Origin: Thraustochytrium sp. TN22 | Lineage: Eukaryota; Sar; Bigyra; Thraustochytrida; Thraustochytriidae | Length of the DNA: 64,000 nt | Direction: 5' to 3' | Assembly (NCBI GenBank): GCA_013306675.1 | Contig: JABLUY010000178.1 | Location: 17,866 to 81,865, forward strand | Shown: piece after piece, positions 18,847 to 28,377 of the stretch | Numbering within the stretch: position 1 is the stretch's first letter | Layout of the letters: each line of letters starts with the position of its first letter | Program-made: the position numbers and the translations under genes | The notes under the pieces: generated by a model | What the model saw: only the letters and a program-made list of their open reading frames with translations | The model's database searches: none | What the model was told of the DNA's origin: nothing

Positions 18847-20026
18847 CGCCGCGATGGCGGCAGTGGCCGCGCGGCAGCGGCTGGCGCGGCAACGGTGGGC
18901 GGCGGCGCAAAAGGTGCGGCGCGTCGAGCTGTACGTGGCGGGTATGATGTGCCAGGCGAACTGCGGCGCGACGGTGGAGCGCGCGCTGCGCGGCGTGGAC
19001 GGCGTGGTGCGCGCGACGGCGGACGCCGGGAAGAAGAGCGCGGAGGCGTGGGTGGAGCCCGGCGTGGCGGACGAGAGCCTGGTGGCAGCCGTGGACGCCG
19101 TGGGCTTCGCGGCCAAGGTGGCGGAGCCCGAGTCGCGTGAACGGCGCGTCAAGCTCAAGGTGGAGGGCATGATGTGCGAGAAGAACTGCGGCTCTACCGT
19201 GACGCGTGCGCTGCAGGGCCTGGACGGCGTGCGCGAGGTCAAGGTGTCGGTCAAGGACGGGAGCGCCAACGTGCTGGTGGAAGGCAGAGTCGCGGACGAA
19301 GACCTCGTGGCCGCCGTTGAGGCAGTCGGCTTTGGCGCGTCAGTCGTAAAGCTGGGCGCGGGCATGCGCCGCGGCGCCGCAGCTGGCGGCAGCAGGCGGG
19401 CACGAACGGGTGGGCGGCCGCGGCACGCGTGCATCCGCGGCGCGGTCCCCCAGGAGGTCCTGGACAAGGCCTTCGCCGGCGTCCTCCAGCACTACCACGA
19501 ACAGGAGCTCCAGGAGTACAGCCGGTACAAGAACTGGACGCAGTCGTGCTACATGGACTGCCACGAGCACTGGAGCCCGCAGGTGCCCATCACGGAGCCA
19601 CTGCGCGACAGCATGGCGGAGGTTATGGAGATCGCGCGGCTCCGCTTCAAGGAGTGGTACGAGGAGCTGTACGGTCTGGAGGACGCCGACGTGTACTCGT
19701 TGAACAGCTTCGTGACCAAGTATATTCCGGTCGAAGGCAAGGAGGAGTTCGGCAAGCACATCGACAGCGCCAAGGCGGACGGCAGCCTCATCGTGTGCCT
19801 GCCGACGGATGACCCGCACGACTGGCCGGGCCTGAAGGTTTGGGACGGCCCGCGCAACGAAAAGAACGAGGTCCCGGAACACACCTACGTGCTGCAGCCG
19901 GGTGACGTGTGCTGTCTGGACTCGCTCATTTGGCACCACGGGCTCCCGATCACCAAGGGTGTACGGTACGTGGCGGTCTGCTTCCTCGCGTGCAAATGGA
20001 AGAAGGTGAAGCAGGCGAGCGGCTAG
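18815..20026 (+). CDS. Two heavy-metal-associated domains fused to a 2OG-Fe(II) oxygenase
   Basis: 403 residues from ATG 18815 (poly-Ala start, possibly a targeting peptide). Two HMA ferredoxin-like domains lie at about residues 31-104 and 108-180. Each has a metal-loop cysteine pair, GMMCQANC and GMMCEKNC, spaced CxxxC instead of the usual CxxC. A basic linker (about 185-212) leads to a C-terminal domain with the 2-oxoglutarate/iron oxygenase facial triad: HxD in GKHIDSA, distal His in WHHGLPI and the 2OG-binding Arg in GVRYVAV, with LPTDD and PGDVCCLDSLIW between. This layout fits the prolyl-4-hydroxylase-like fold. Copper-chaperone-type domains fused to a hydroxylase suggest metal sensing or delivery to the enzyme; that role is inference. 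Confidence 0.85.
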
Positions 20027-20204
20027 ACCCTTTGACAGCCGGAGCCAAGCGTTTAGTAGCTAGCTGCAAACATTGCTGTACCGTACTTACTTTCTTCATT
20101 TCGGCGGACGGGGAAAGGAGGGTTGAGAGCAGGAGCAGAGATGGGATTTTGTGGGGAAGGAAAGAGGCTGAGCAGGCAGCCTCTGCACTTGCACTTGACC
20201 ATAC

Positions 20205-20209
<5 letters not shown>

Positions 20210-20281
<72 letters not shown>
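20210..20281 (+). repeat. (CA)36 dinucleotide microsatellite
   Basis: An uninterrupted CA run in the 270 bp between the convergent HMA-2OG and CFAP61 genes, ending 15 bp from the CFAP61 stop codon. On the CFAP61 transcript it would read as a (UG)n tract directly after the stop, if the 3' UTR extends that far. Confidence 0.98.
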
Positions 20282-20282
<1 letters not shown>

Positions 20283-20296
20283 CACGGTGGTACCCT

Positions 20297-23200
20297 TTAC
20301 TTTTTGCTACTGCTGGATGATGAGGTGGTGGCGCGCAACAGGGGCAGAGCATACATGTCGAGGAGGTCTGCATTAGCGCGAAGAAAGTCCACAACCCGCG
20401 CCTGCAACGACTTCTTGACAAGGCCCGGGAGCGCCTGGCCGCAGGGCCCAACGAGCTGGCCGCGCGCAACTGCAATGTCGAGGTCCTCGGCAGTCTCCGA
20501 AGCGTAGGTGTCGGCGAGCTTGGCGACAACGGCACGCAGGTCGTCGTCGTCGGCCCGGCCGGCCAGCATGGCACGCAGGTCCTGGCAGAAGCTGCCGAGG
20601 CGGTCGTGGTAGAGAGCGGCGGCCCAGTCCTGCGAGAGAAAGTCGAGCAGGTCGGTGACGCGGCCGCGCGAGAGCTGGTCCTCGAGGCCGTTCAGGTAGG
20701 ACACGTGCAGGCCGACGAGCTGGTCGACCGGCGCGATGCGATTCTTGAGCGTGCGTAGGCGAGCCGCGGTCAGGCGCTGCTGAGGCGCAGGCGGCTGCAG
20801 TGCATCGTCGGCGAGCCCGTAGGAGACGCTGGCGATATAGCCCAGGTGCGTGACCTCCAGCCGGCAGAAGGAGTGCTCGGACTGCGTCTCAAAGGCGGTG
20901 AACTTGTCGGAGCCGTCCCAGCCGGGCGAGCAGGCGCGAAAGTACGCGACGCGGCCTGGCAGCTCGACGCTGTGCGCTTGCACGTGCGGCATGGACCAGA
21001 CGGGCAGCGCGTCGTTGGCGAGGTCATTGGCGTCGGCGCCGTCATCCGCCGCGTCCTGCAGCGGGTCGACGTAGCTGAGCAGGCTGGCGGCGACGCGCGC
21101 GCCGACCTCGCGCGAGTTGTTGTGCTCCATGGCGAGAGGCGCGCGGTAGCGGCGGGAGAACTTGGTGTTGCTGCCACAGCCGAAGATGCGCGGGTCGACG
21201 GTCTGGAAGCGGCTGTTGACCACCATGCGGCCGTCATAGACCAGGCCGGTATCGTTGACGGAGGCGAAGACGTCCGGGTCAACGTTGCGCTCGTCCGCCG
21301 TGACAAGCAGGCGGCAGTCGATGGTCTCGGTAAGCGCGTCGGCGTCCTCGGTGCGTTTGGCCTCGTCGTCGCCACGGCCATCGTCCTCGTCGCCATTGCC
21401 GTCGCCGTCGTTGTTGTTTGACTTGGCGGCGGCGACGGGGGCGGCGCGAGCGGGAGCCTCGCGCATGAAGACTGCGCGACAGACGGCGCCGGTGCCCAGA
21501 TCGCGCTCCGCGGCGGTGAGCTTGAGACCGGAGCGCACGCTGACGCCGGCGGCCGCGAGCTCGCGCGTGACGCGCTCGGCGACCCAGGCGTCGCGGGCAA
21601 AGGGCGAGTCGCCCTCGGTGGGTTGCACGAGCGTGATGCAGGAGCCCGGCAGGCCCCAGGACAGAAGCGCCTGCACGGCGGCGTAGGCCTCGAGCGTGGC
21701 GCCGTAGACCACGGTGGGCGCCTTGACCTTGGCGTGCTTGGTCTCGATGGCGCGGCGCAGCACCACGGCTTCGCGCGGGTTGCTGCCGACACCGTAGGCG
21801 GACTCAGCGAGCGACTTGGACTCCTGCAGGTCGGCGTGCTTGATGTCGCAGAAACGGTGCAGCGAGGTATCCTGCAAGCCAGTGGCCAGCACGAGGTAGT
21901 CGTAGGGCACAAGCGAACCGTCCGCCAGCACGACGGCCTGCGAGGTGCGTTCGATGAAGAGCATGCGGTCCTCGATGACGCTGACGCGCTCGCGCAGGCC
22001 GAGGCGGTCCAGGAAGCGCGAGTCGTAGCCGCCGGGCGCGCTCGTGCCGTGCGTACAGAGCGCGCGCACGCCGTCGAAGCGCTCGTCCGCGACGCCGCCC
22101 GGCGCGACCAGCGTGAGCTTGGAAAAGTACGCATGTGGCAGCACCAGGAACTCCTCGAGGAGCGCCAGGCCGGCGGCAGATGCGCCCACCACCACGATGC
22201 GCGTGTTGAGCGTGAGGCGCGGCTCAGAGAGCGCGGCGCGCGAAAGCAGAAAGAGCGAGAAGCGCGTGTGCTCCTCAGGCGGCTCATGCACGTGGCGCAG
22301 CTTGTGCGCGCGCTGCAGGAAGAAAGTGCGGCGCGGACGCAGGGGTGCCATCTGCTCCACCACCGCGACGGGCGGCAGCTGGCCGGGAAAGAGCTGGTAC
22401 ACGAGAGCATGCAGGTCGGCTTGGCGCATGACCTCTTGCAAGATGGCGCGCGCGAACTGGCTAAAGATGGGCATGAGCGCCATTTGCAGGAGCGCGCCAA
22501 CGTGCAGGGACTCACGCTGCGCTGCCGTGGCCGGCATGCCGCGCACCGCCTCAAGGTGGAACTTGTGGCCGAAGCTGGTGGCCTCCTCGCGGCTGACGCG
22601 CGGGCGCAGAATGATGACGCCGACGAGCTGGCCAAGCACCTCGACGAGCATCGTGTCGTGTGCGTCGTCGCGCGCCTGGCGCACCGCCTCGTCGCGCGCC
22701 TCAAGGCCCTCGAGCAGATCCATCATGGCGGCCGTGTCGGCCTCGCCCAGCGCGGATCGGCGCACGGTGAGCTGGCTGCCGCCGACCCAGGCAGGAGGAG
22801 GCGTGCCGCGCGGGGATTCGCAGCAGGTCTTGGTCTCCTGGGCCTTGGCCTCCTCCTCTTGCTCTCGCTCCTCCTCCTCCTCCTCCTCCTCCTCTCCCTT
22901 GGTCTCGTCGTTGTCGTCGTCGCCCTCATCATCTTCGTCGTTCTTTCCCTCGTCCTCCTCGTCATCGGCCTGCTCCTTTCCTTCCGTGACGGCAGGCGGG
23001 GCTGCGTAAGCGTCGGCAATGAACTCGGGCGCCTTGAGCACGCGCAGCGCGTCGCGGTGCAAGACGTAGAGGCTGTGCGAGAGGGTTGATTTCTCGTGCG
23101 CCGGCACAGGGCTGAAAAAGGGCAGCAACGCGCTCTCGTAGACCTCACAGGGCAGCGTGAGCACGCAAAACTCCTTGCCGGGAAAGGCCTCAAAGGCGGC

Positions 23201-24121
23201 CAGCAGGACGTCGCGCGTGCGCGCACGGTGGGCCTCGTCAATACAAAAGATCGAAATGGCGAACACGTTGTCGTTGGCGCTCTGCGCAAGCAGCGCCTCG
23301 TCGCTGCCGTCCGGGGCTGCGGCGGCCACGGTGTCGGAAGCAGCGAGGTTGTCGAAGGCATCGAGGTCGAAGTTGGCCTGCAGCACGCCGACGTCGATCT
23401 GCGTGGTGAGGCAGACCATGCCGACGGGCCGGCCGCGCAGCGTCGCGGAGATGGCGCGGTTGTCTTCGTCCTGCGCCTCGATGAGCTCGGCGAGGAAAAA
23501 TTCTCCAAAGGTGCGCGAGAGCACCTGGCTCTGGGCATCGAAGACCTTGACGAGGTCGTCATAGTCCTCGACCTGCGCCGGCCGCGTCTCCAGGTTGAGC
23601 GCCCAGCTGATGCGTGCCGCGCACAGCACGAGCCACGGCACGTCGTCGCGGCGGTCGGACGGGGCCACGTAGGCGCCGGCGTCGTCAAAGTAGAGGTCCC
23701 GGTACAGCGCCTTGCTGCGGCTCTGTGGGTGACACATGAGGAGGACAAAGTCGGTGCGCGGCAGCGTGTCGAAGAGCGCGCGCATGACGAGGTCCAGGCA
23801 TGCGGCCTCCTCGCTGGCGTGCGCGCCCCAGCACGTCAGAAAGAGCGTATTCCCCGGCTCCGCGCCCGGCACCTCGATGAGCGCGCAGGCATCCTCGGCG
23901 CGCGCGAAGCCCTGCGCGGGCCGGTCGTCGAAGGCAGCAAAGGCCACCGTGGCGCCCTCAGCGTCCTCCACCACCACACACAGCAGCGACCCTGGCAGCA
24001 CCTGCGTCAGCAGCGCCGCCTCGATGTTCTCCGCGCCTGCGAACCACTCCTGCGCGCGCACCAGCGCGCTGGCAGCGGCCACATCGCTTGCCTCCGCGCG
24101 CCGCACCACCAGCCCGTCCAT
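20297..24121 (-). CDS. CFAP61: Cilia- and flagella-associated protein 61
   Basis: 1274 residues from ATG 24121, close to the animal length (about 1240). CFAP61 belongs to the calmodulin- and spoke-associated complex at the base of axonemal radial spokes. The N-terminal part starts VVRRAEASDVAAASALVR and has an acetyltransferase-like fold with FCVLTLPCE and SHSLYVLHRDAL, as in the family. An acidic insert (about 385-420) separates it from a second part. From about residue 638, a Rossmann fold (TRIVVVGASAAGLALLEEF) begins the flavoprotein-like pyridine-nucleotide-disulfide domain, with VPYDYLVLATGLQD and later GRMVVNSRFQTVDPRIFGCG. The C-terminus holds the dimerisation region. Presence of this gene indicates a motile 9+2 flagellum in the life cycle. 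Confidence 0.92.
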   Translation of the reverse strand: MDGLVVRRAEASDVAAASALVRAQEWFAGAENIEAALLTQVLPGSLLCVVVEDAEGATVAFAAFDDRPAQGFARAEDACALIEVPGAEPGNTLFLTCWGAHASEEAACLDLVMRALFDTLPRTDFVLLMCHPQSRSKALYRDLYFDDAGAYVAPSDRRDDVPWLVLCAARISWALNLETRPAQVEDYDDLVKVFDAQSQVLSRTFGEFFLAELIEAQDEDNRAISATLRGRPVGMVCLTTQIDVGVLQANFDLDAFDNLAASDTVAAAAPDGSDEALLAQSANDNVFAISIFCIDEAHRARTRDVLLAAFEAFPGKEFCVLTLPCEVYESALLPFFSPVPAHEKSTLSHSLYVLHRDALRVLKAPEFIADAYAAPPAVTEGKEQADDEEDEGKNDEDDEGDDDNDETKGEEEEEEEEEREQEEEAKAQETKTCCESPRGTPPPAWVGGSQLTVRRSALGEADTAAMMDLLEGLEARDEAVRQARDDAHDTMLVEVLGQLVGVIILRPRVSREEATSFGHKFHLEAVRGMPATAAQRESLHVGALLQMALMPIFSQFARAILQEVMRQADLHALVYQLFPGQLPPVAVVEQMAPLRPRRTFFLQRAHKLRHVHEPPEEHTRFSLFLLSRAALSEPRLTLNTRIVVVGASAAGLALLEEFLVLPHAYFSKLTLVAPGGVADERFDGVRALCTHGTSAPGGYDSRFLDRLGLRERVSVIEDRMLFIERTSQAVVLADGSLVPYDYLVLATGLQDTSLHRFCDIKHADLQESKSLAESAYGVGSNPREAVVLRRAIETKHAKVKAPTVVYGATLEAYAAVQALLSWGLPGSCITLVQPTEGDSPFARDAWVAERVTRELAAAGVSVRSGLKLTAAERDLGTGAVCRAVFMREAPARAAPVAAAKSNNNDGDGNGDEDDGRGDDEAKRTEDADALTETIDCRLLVTADERNVDPDVFASVNDTGLVYDGRMVVNSRFQTVDPRIFGCGSNTKFSRRYRAPLAMEHNNSREVGARVAASLLSYVDPLQDAADDGADANDLANDALPVWSMPHVQAHSVELPGRVAYFRACSPGWDGSDKFTAFETQSEHSFCRLEVTHLGYIASVSYGLADDALQPPAPQQRLTAARLRTLKNRIAPVDQLVGLHVSYLNGLEDQLSRGRVTDLLDFLSQDWAAALYHDRLGSFCQDLRAMLAGRADDDDLRAVVAKLADTYASETAEDLDIAVARGQLVGPCGQALPGLVKKSLQARVVDFLRANADLLDMYALPLLRATTSSSSSSKK

Positions 24122-24432
24122 GCTGGCTCCGCTTCGCGCCCTGCGCGTGCTTTTGCCGCGCCGTGATGCCCGGCGAGAGAGGCAGAGGGAGAGCTAGCGC
24201 GCGCACGCCCGCGGCACAGAGCCGTTGTGAGCCATGCGATCATTACCTCGTGCCAGCGCCGCTGTCGGCGCAAGGCTTGCAGAGGCAAAAGAAGAAGGAG
24301 GAGAAAAAAAAGAGTGAAGGAATTGGAAAAACCGAAGGAATGCCGCCTGCTTTCAAGTTTTCGTCGAGGTCGTCTATGGTCCTTGAAGTTAGAGCGGAAT
24401 TTTCCCGCGAAAAGGAGGGAATCCTGGACACG
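24122..24432. other. Short spacer between zinc-finger gene 1 and CFAP61
   Basis: About 310 bp, 3' flank of the zinc-finger gene and 5' leader of CFAP61 (both minus strand). A purine-rich patch with an A-run lies at about 24285-24345. No gene is supported. Confidence 0.5.
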
Positions 24433-25422
24433 TCAACTGGCCGAGAGGCGGTGCGCCTGGCAGAGCGTGGCTCCGGGACGCGCAAGCGTGGAGCAGCCCA
24501 CGGCGGCGCAGCGCAGGCCGCCGCCGTGATTGGCGCAGGCGCCGCCTGGGTTGAGCGCAGCTTTGTCGCAGCCTGATTCGCCGCAGCGCCAGCCGCCACC
24601 ATGGGCTATGCATCGGCGCGACTTGTGGTCACGCGCGCGGCGCGTGCAGCCGGCCTCGACGCAAAAGTAGCGCTTGCGCTGGGCAGGCTTGTGTGCCCGC
24701 TTCGCGTTCCAAACAGTGAAGGAGTGGGGGTATGAGCCGCCGTGCAGGTTGCAGCGATGCTTGCCGTCATTGCGCTGTGGAGCCTGTTCGTCGCAGCCCG
24801 GCTCCTGGCAGAGGCAAAATTGAAAGTGCTCGATGCAGTACGGCGTGCCGTGCTGCGTGTAGCGATGGCAGCCTCCAGCATCGGCGGGGCCGGCGCACGT
24901 GCGCCACCGCTCGTTGGACACACTCTCGAGCGTCGCTTGATGCTTGCGGCACATTTGGCTTGCGGCGCGGGCTGCAGTGGTGCAGCCGGGGACGGCGCAG
25001 CGCTTGCCGCCGCCGTGCGCCTTGCATAGGCCCGGGGCGCCAGAGTACGGCTTTTTGCCGACTGCTTGGCGGCCGCAGCCGGCCACGGCGCACCGCCAGC
25101 CGCCTCCGTGCGCGACGCAACGCATCGACGCGTCGCGCGCGAGCTTTGTGCATCCTTCCGGGTGCTCACACAGCGCTTTGCGTTTGCGTTGCGGCTTGGG
25201 TGGTATGGCCATCATCGTTGTCGTTGCAGATGCCACCGGCAGAGGTGGCGGTGGCGGTATGGGATGCTCAAGCAGCGGGGATGGTGGCGATTCACCAATC
25301 ATGACGGTGCTCCACGAAGACGCCGAGGATGGCGTCGGCGACGCAGGGCGCGCCGACTGCGCCCGCCATTCGGCTGGAGACGGCGCCTCCTGCAGCGTGC
25401 GGTTGGTCTGTGCGAGGTCCAT
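24433..25422 (-). CDS. WRKY19-like CxxHGGG zinc-finger protein 1
   Basis: 329 residues from ATG 25422 (MDLAQTNRT). The frame is open upstream but arginine-rich and non-conserved. After a Ser/Pro-rich N-terminus come tandem cysteine/histidine units of the form C-x(4,5)-C-x-(K/R)-x-A...C-x-x-HGGG-x-R-C, for example RCVAHGGGWRCAVAGC and LCKAHGGGKRCAVPGC. I count about eight, the middle ones degenerate (TCAGPADAGGCHR, FCLCQEPGCDE). These WRKY19-like zinc-finger proteins are abundant in oomycetes and related protists. DNA binding is presumed, targets unknown. The paralogue lies 630 bp upstream on the same strand. This copy has fewer and more diverged units. Confidence 0.85.
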   Translation of the reverse strand: MDLAQTNRTLQEAPSPAEWRAQSARPASPTPSSASSWSTVMIGESPPSPLLEHPIPPPPPLPVASATTTMMAIPPKPQRKRKALCEHPEGCTKLARDASMRCVAHGGGWRCAVAGCGRQAVGKKPYSGAPGLCKAHGGGKRCAVPGCTTAARAASQMCRKHQATLESVSNERWRTCAGPADAGGCHRYTQHGTPYCIEHFQFCLCQEPGCDEQAPQRNDGKHRCNLHGGSYPHSFTVWNAKRAHKPAQRKRYFCVEAGCTRRARDHKSRRCIAHGGGWRCGESGCDKAALNPGGACANHGGGLRCAAVGCSTLARPGATLCQAHRLSAS

Positions 25423-26050
25423 GGCGTGCACGCCGCGCCACCTGCGCGAGTTCACTCTCCTGTGCAAGAAAACGCGCGCAAGCCGCACGCTCGAGGGCAG
25501 CCGCGCGCGCAGGCGCACGCGCGCGCGCACGCGCGAGCGTGCGCTGCGCGCCTGTGATGCGCGCGCGAGCGCGCGAGGGCGATTTGCGGTTCGTAGCGTG
25601 CGACGAGACCTGATCACGTCAAAGTCTCCCTCCTCCCGATGGCTGCCGCGGCGCCTTGGAGTGGGACAGTCAAAACCAACGTTCAACGAAGAGTCATGCT
25701 GTAGGAGTGTAGATAAGGCGCAACCAACGCAAGTAGAGAAGGCAGAAGCTGATGTCTCCCTTTTTGCGGAATCCAAGTCATGCTGGTTGTTGGCGGCAAT
25801 GCTGACGAGAGAAGTTCCGTGCGCATTTTAGCAGCGGCGGCGGCGGCGGCAGACAAACTATGCAAAATGCACAAGCCAGGGCGACAACGTGCAAGGCACA
25901 GCTTTCCACTGTGTTGAGCCAAAAAAAAAAAAGGAAAAAGAGGTGGAACACAACTTGAAGATGAAGATAGTAACGCGCTGCAGCAGCATAGCGACAGGCC
26001 CACCCTGCCAAAGACGCTGGAGTTCGCGTTCTACGAGCTAGCCTAGCTGT
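25423..26050. other. Spacer between the two zinc-finger paralogues
   Basis: About 630 bp. It includes alternating CGCG/GCGC sequence at about 25480-25580 just upstream of the downstream gene's start, a (GGC)n run at about 25831-25850 and an A-run at about 25921-25932. Apart from expected promoter and 3' flank, nothing is recognised. Confidence 0.5.
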
Positions 26051-27679
26051 TCAGGTTTGCATAAGGTCGTTATGGGAGTGCTGCTGATGGTGCTGGTGGT
26101 GCACGGCGTCGTCGACAACCAACTCATGGTGTAGCATGGCCTGCGAGGCATCAGGGTCGAGCGGAGACGCGTATGCAGGCTGGTAGACGCGGTCCATGGA
26201 AGGCGCGGAAGGGACCGCGGAGATGGTGGGCACGCCGGCGGGCGAGGCGTCGGACGCAGCGGAGCGAATGCCGTGGCTGCGGCAGAGGTCGGAGCCGCCG
26301 CGCGCCGACTTGCTGCAGCCGGGGATTTGACAGCGGCGGCCGCCGCCGTGCGCGACGCAAAAGTCAGTGGGCGCGACGGCGGCCTTGGCACAGTCGCCGT
26401 GGTGGCAGCGGCGGCCGCCGCCATGTGCAATGCAGTGCTCGGAGCCGCCGCGCGCGGCCTTGTCGCAGCCATGGACGGAGCAGGACTTGCCACCGCCGTG
26501 GTGGCGGCAGTAGCTCTTGGAGCCCTGTGCGGTCCGCATGCAGCCGTCGACGAGGCAGCGGCGACCGCCGCCGTGCGCCTTGCAGAGGTGTGCCTGGGTT
26601 TCAGTTGAGCCGCCCTCCGCGCTGCGCGTGCACCCCAGGTGCTGGCAGCGGCGGCCGCCGCCGTGCGCCTTGCACATGTTGGAGGGCGTCTGAGCCGCCT
26701 TGTTGCAGCCGTCGGGATACTGGCAGCGCTTGCCGCCACCGTGCGCAATGCAGTGCTTGGTGGTGCCGACCGCGGCGCGGTCGCATGCGTTGACGACGCA
26801 GCGGCGACCGCCGCCGTGCAGGATGCAGACCTTGGAGCCGCCGCGCGCAGCCTTGTCGCAGTCGTCAATGGCACAGCGGCGGCCACCGCCGTGCGCCTTG
26901 CAGAGCTGCGGGGAGCCAGACTCGGCGCCGCGGTCGCAGCCATCATGCTGGCAGCGGCGACCGCCGCCGTGTCTGATGCAGAGCTGGTTGGCGCCGCGCG
27001 CATTGCGCGTGCAGTAGGCCATGCGGCAGATGCGCTTTCGTGAGCGCGCCCCGCGTGAGTCGGCGGCTCGCGCCTGCAGCGCGTCGTGCGCGGCGAGGCC
27101 GGCGTCGCGCGCGGTGCCCAGGAGAGCAGCGTCCTGGTCGCGCACCGCGGCGGTGGCGGCCGCTGCTGCGGCGGCCTCGTGCTGTTCGGCGGCCTCGGCG
27201 TCGGCTTCGTGGTCCTGCGCGTCCAGGTACGCCTGCTGTTGCGGTTGTGGTGCTTGCTGTTCTTGCACGGACGGCAGCTGCTGTGGTTGTTGTTCCTCCT
27301 CCTCCTCCTGCTGCTGCTGCTGCTCCTGCTCCTGCTGCACAGACTGCACAGACTGCACAGGCGGGTCCTGCAGGTGCGCGTGCGCATTTTGCGCGTCGAC
27401 CATGGCGTCGAGGTGATGGTGGTCGGCCTCGTGCGGCGGAGGCACATGCTCTAGTTCCAGCGCGTCGTCGGCGTGATCCAGGTCGCGAGGGGCGGCCGGC
27501 GCGGGGCGCACGCCGTGGTCGAGCAGGCCGGCCACGTCGCTGAGCGGGCGCTTGGGCTGCTGCATGGGCGGCGCCTCGTCGTCGACCGGCAGGGCCTCCT
27601 CATGGCCGTCTTCGTCCAGCACGTGGCTGCGCGCGCCGACGAGCGCCGCGTCCTCCTCGTCCTCGCCGTCGCGCAGCAT
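26051..27679 (-). CDS. WRKY19-like CxxHGGG zinc-finger protein 2
   Basis: 542 residues from ATG 27679 (MLRDGEDEED). N-terminal third is acidic, then glutamine/glutamate-rich with His clusters (HHHLD), consistent with an activation or interaction region. From about residue 265 ten regular zinc-finger units follow, each about 24-30 residues with C..C and CxxHGGGRRC, e.g. LCKAHGGGRRC and CILHGGGRRC. The HGGGRRC linker is nearly invariant. The C-terminal 80 residues are unstructured. Same family and strand as the gene at 24433, so a tandem duplication is likely. The expanded, regular array contrasts with the degenerate units of its neighbour. Nuclear location is inferred. Confidence 0.88.
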   Translation of the reverse strand: MLRDGEDEEDAALVGARSHVLDEDGHEEALPVDDEAPPMQQPKRPLSDVAGLLDHGVRPAPAAPRDLDHADDALELEHVPPPHEADHHHLDAMVDAQNAHAHLQDPPVQSVQSVQQEQEQQQQQEEEEEQQPQQLPSVQEQQAPQPQQQAYLDAQDHEADAEAAEQHEAAAAAAATAAVRDQDAALLGTARDAGLAAHDALQARAADSRGARSRKRICRMAYCTRNARGANQLCIRHGGGRRCQHDGCDRGAESGSPQLCKAHGGGRRCAIDDCDKAARGGSKVCILHGGGRRCVVNACDRAAVGTTKHCIAHGGGKRCQYPDGCNKAAQTPSNMCKAHGGGRRCQHLGCTRSAEGGSTETQAHLCKAHGGGRRCLVDGCMRTAQGSKSYCRHHGGGKSCSVHGCDKAARGGSEHCIAHGGGRRCHHGDCAKAAVAPTDFCVAHGGGRRCQIPGCSKSARGGSDLCRSHGIRSAASDASPAGVPTISAVPSAPSMDRVYQPAYASPLDPDASQAMLHHELVVDDAVHHQHHQQHSHNDLMQT

Positions 27680-28377
27680 GGCGCGCGCGCGCCGCTGCCG
27701 TTGCGCGCGCCGCTGCCGTCGCGCGCTGGGGCGGCGCCGCCCAAAACTCTGTCTGTCTGGCGGGCGGGCGGCGCGAGTTGTCTCGCACTGTCTCGCTCGC
27801 ACAGGCAGTGGCACTTGCTTGCACTCAGGCTGGCAGTGGAGTGGCAGTGGAGGGGCAGTGGCATTTCAGCTTGTAAAGCGGAGAGGGCGTTAACGAGGCA
27901 AGGAGCTGGCAACCTAACGACGCCCAGTTGCCGTGGTTGGGGGGTGGGTCACGACACAGCTGGCTGGCAGAGGCGAGTCCAGATGTATCCTTCTTATGTT
28001 AGGCAAGAAGCTGTGGAGAGTGGCGACAGGCAGGCGCACGAGAAGTCCATCATGATCCGCGGCCGAGCGGACAAGGCTCGGCAAAAGTGCGGAACCTCCT
28101 CTCTCTTCTATGCCACGTTCCCGACGATGGTGTCCGCGGCGGTGGTCAGCGCCAAGTTATCGATCGATCACGAGTTGCGGATGCTCCGCCAACTCATCAT
28201 CGATCGTTCACGAATTGCGGCAGCTCCGCCAACTCGTCTTCCACGGTCTCCACACAGGCTAGCCCAGGCCTTGCCTAGCTAGCACCAGCCTGCTTCCGTT
28301 CTCTTGCTTCGCCAGCGGCAGTCACAAAGCAGGCATCATCGTTCGTAGTTAAGAGGCAGCGTGGAGCTAGCTAGTGC
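27680..28377. other. Spacer with a 40-bp tandem duplication
   Basis: About 700 bp between zinc-finger gene 2 and RPT4. Positions 28161-28200 and 28201-28240 are adjacent diverged copies of a 40-bp unit beginning CGATCG and ending in AACTC plus four or five bases. TAGC-rich sequence flanks the RPT4 stop (about 28366-28376). No gene is supported. Confidence 0.6.
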
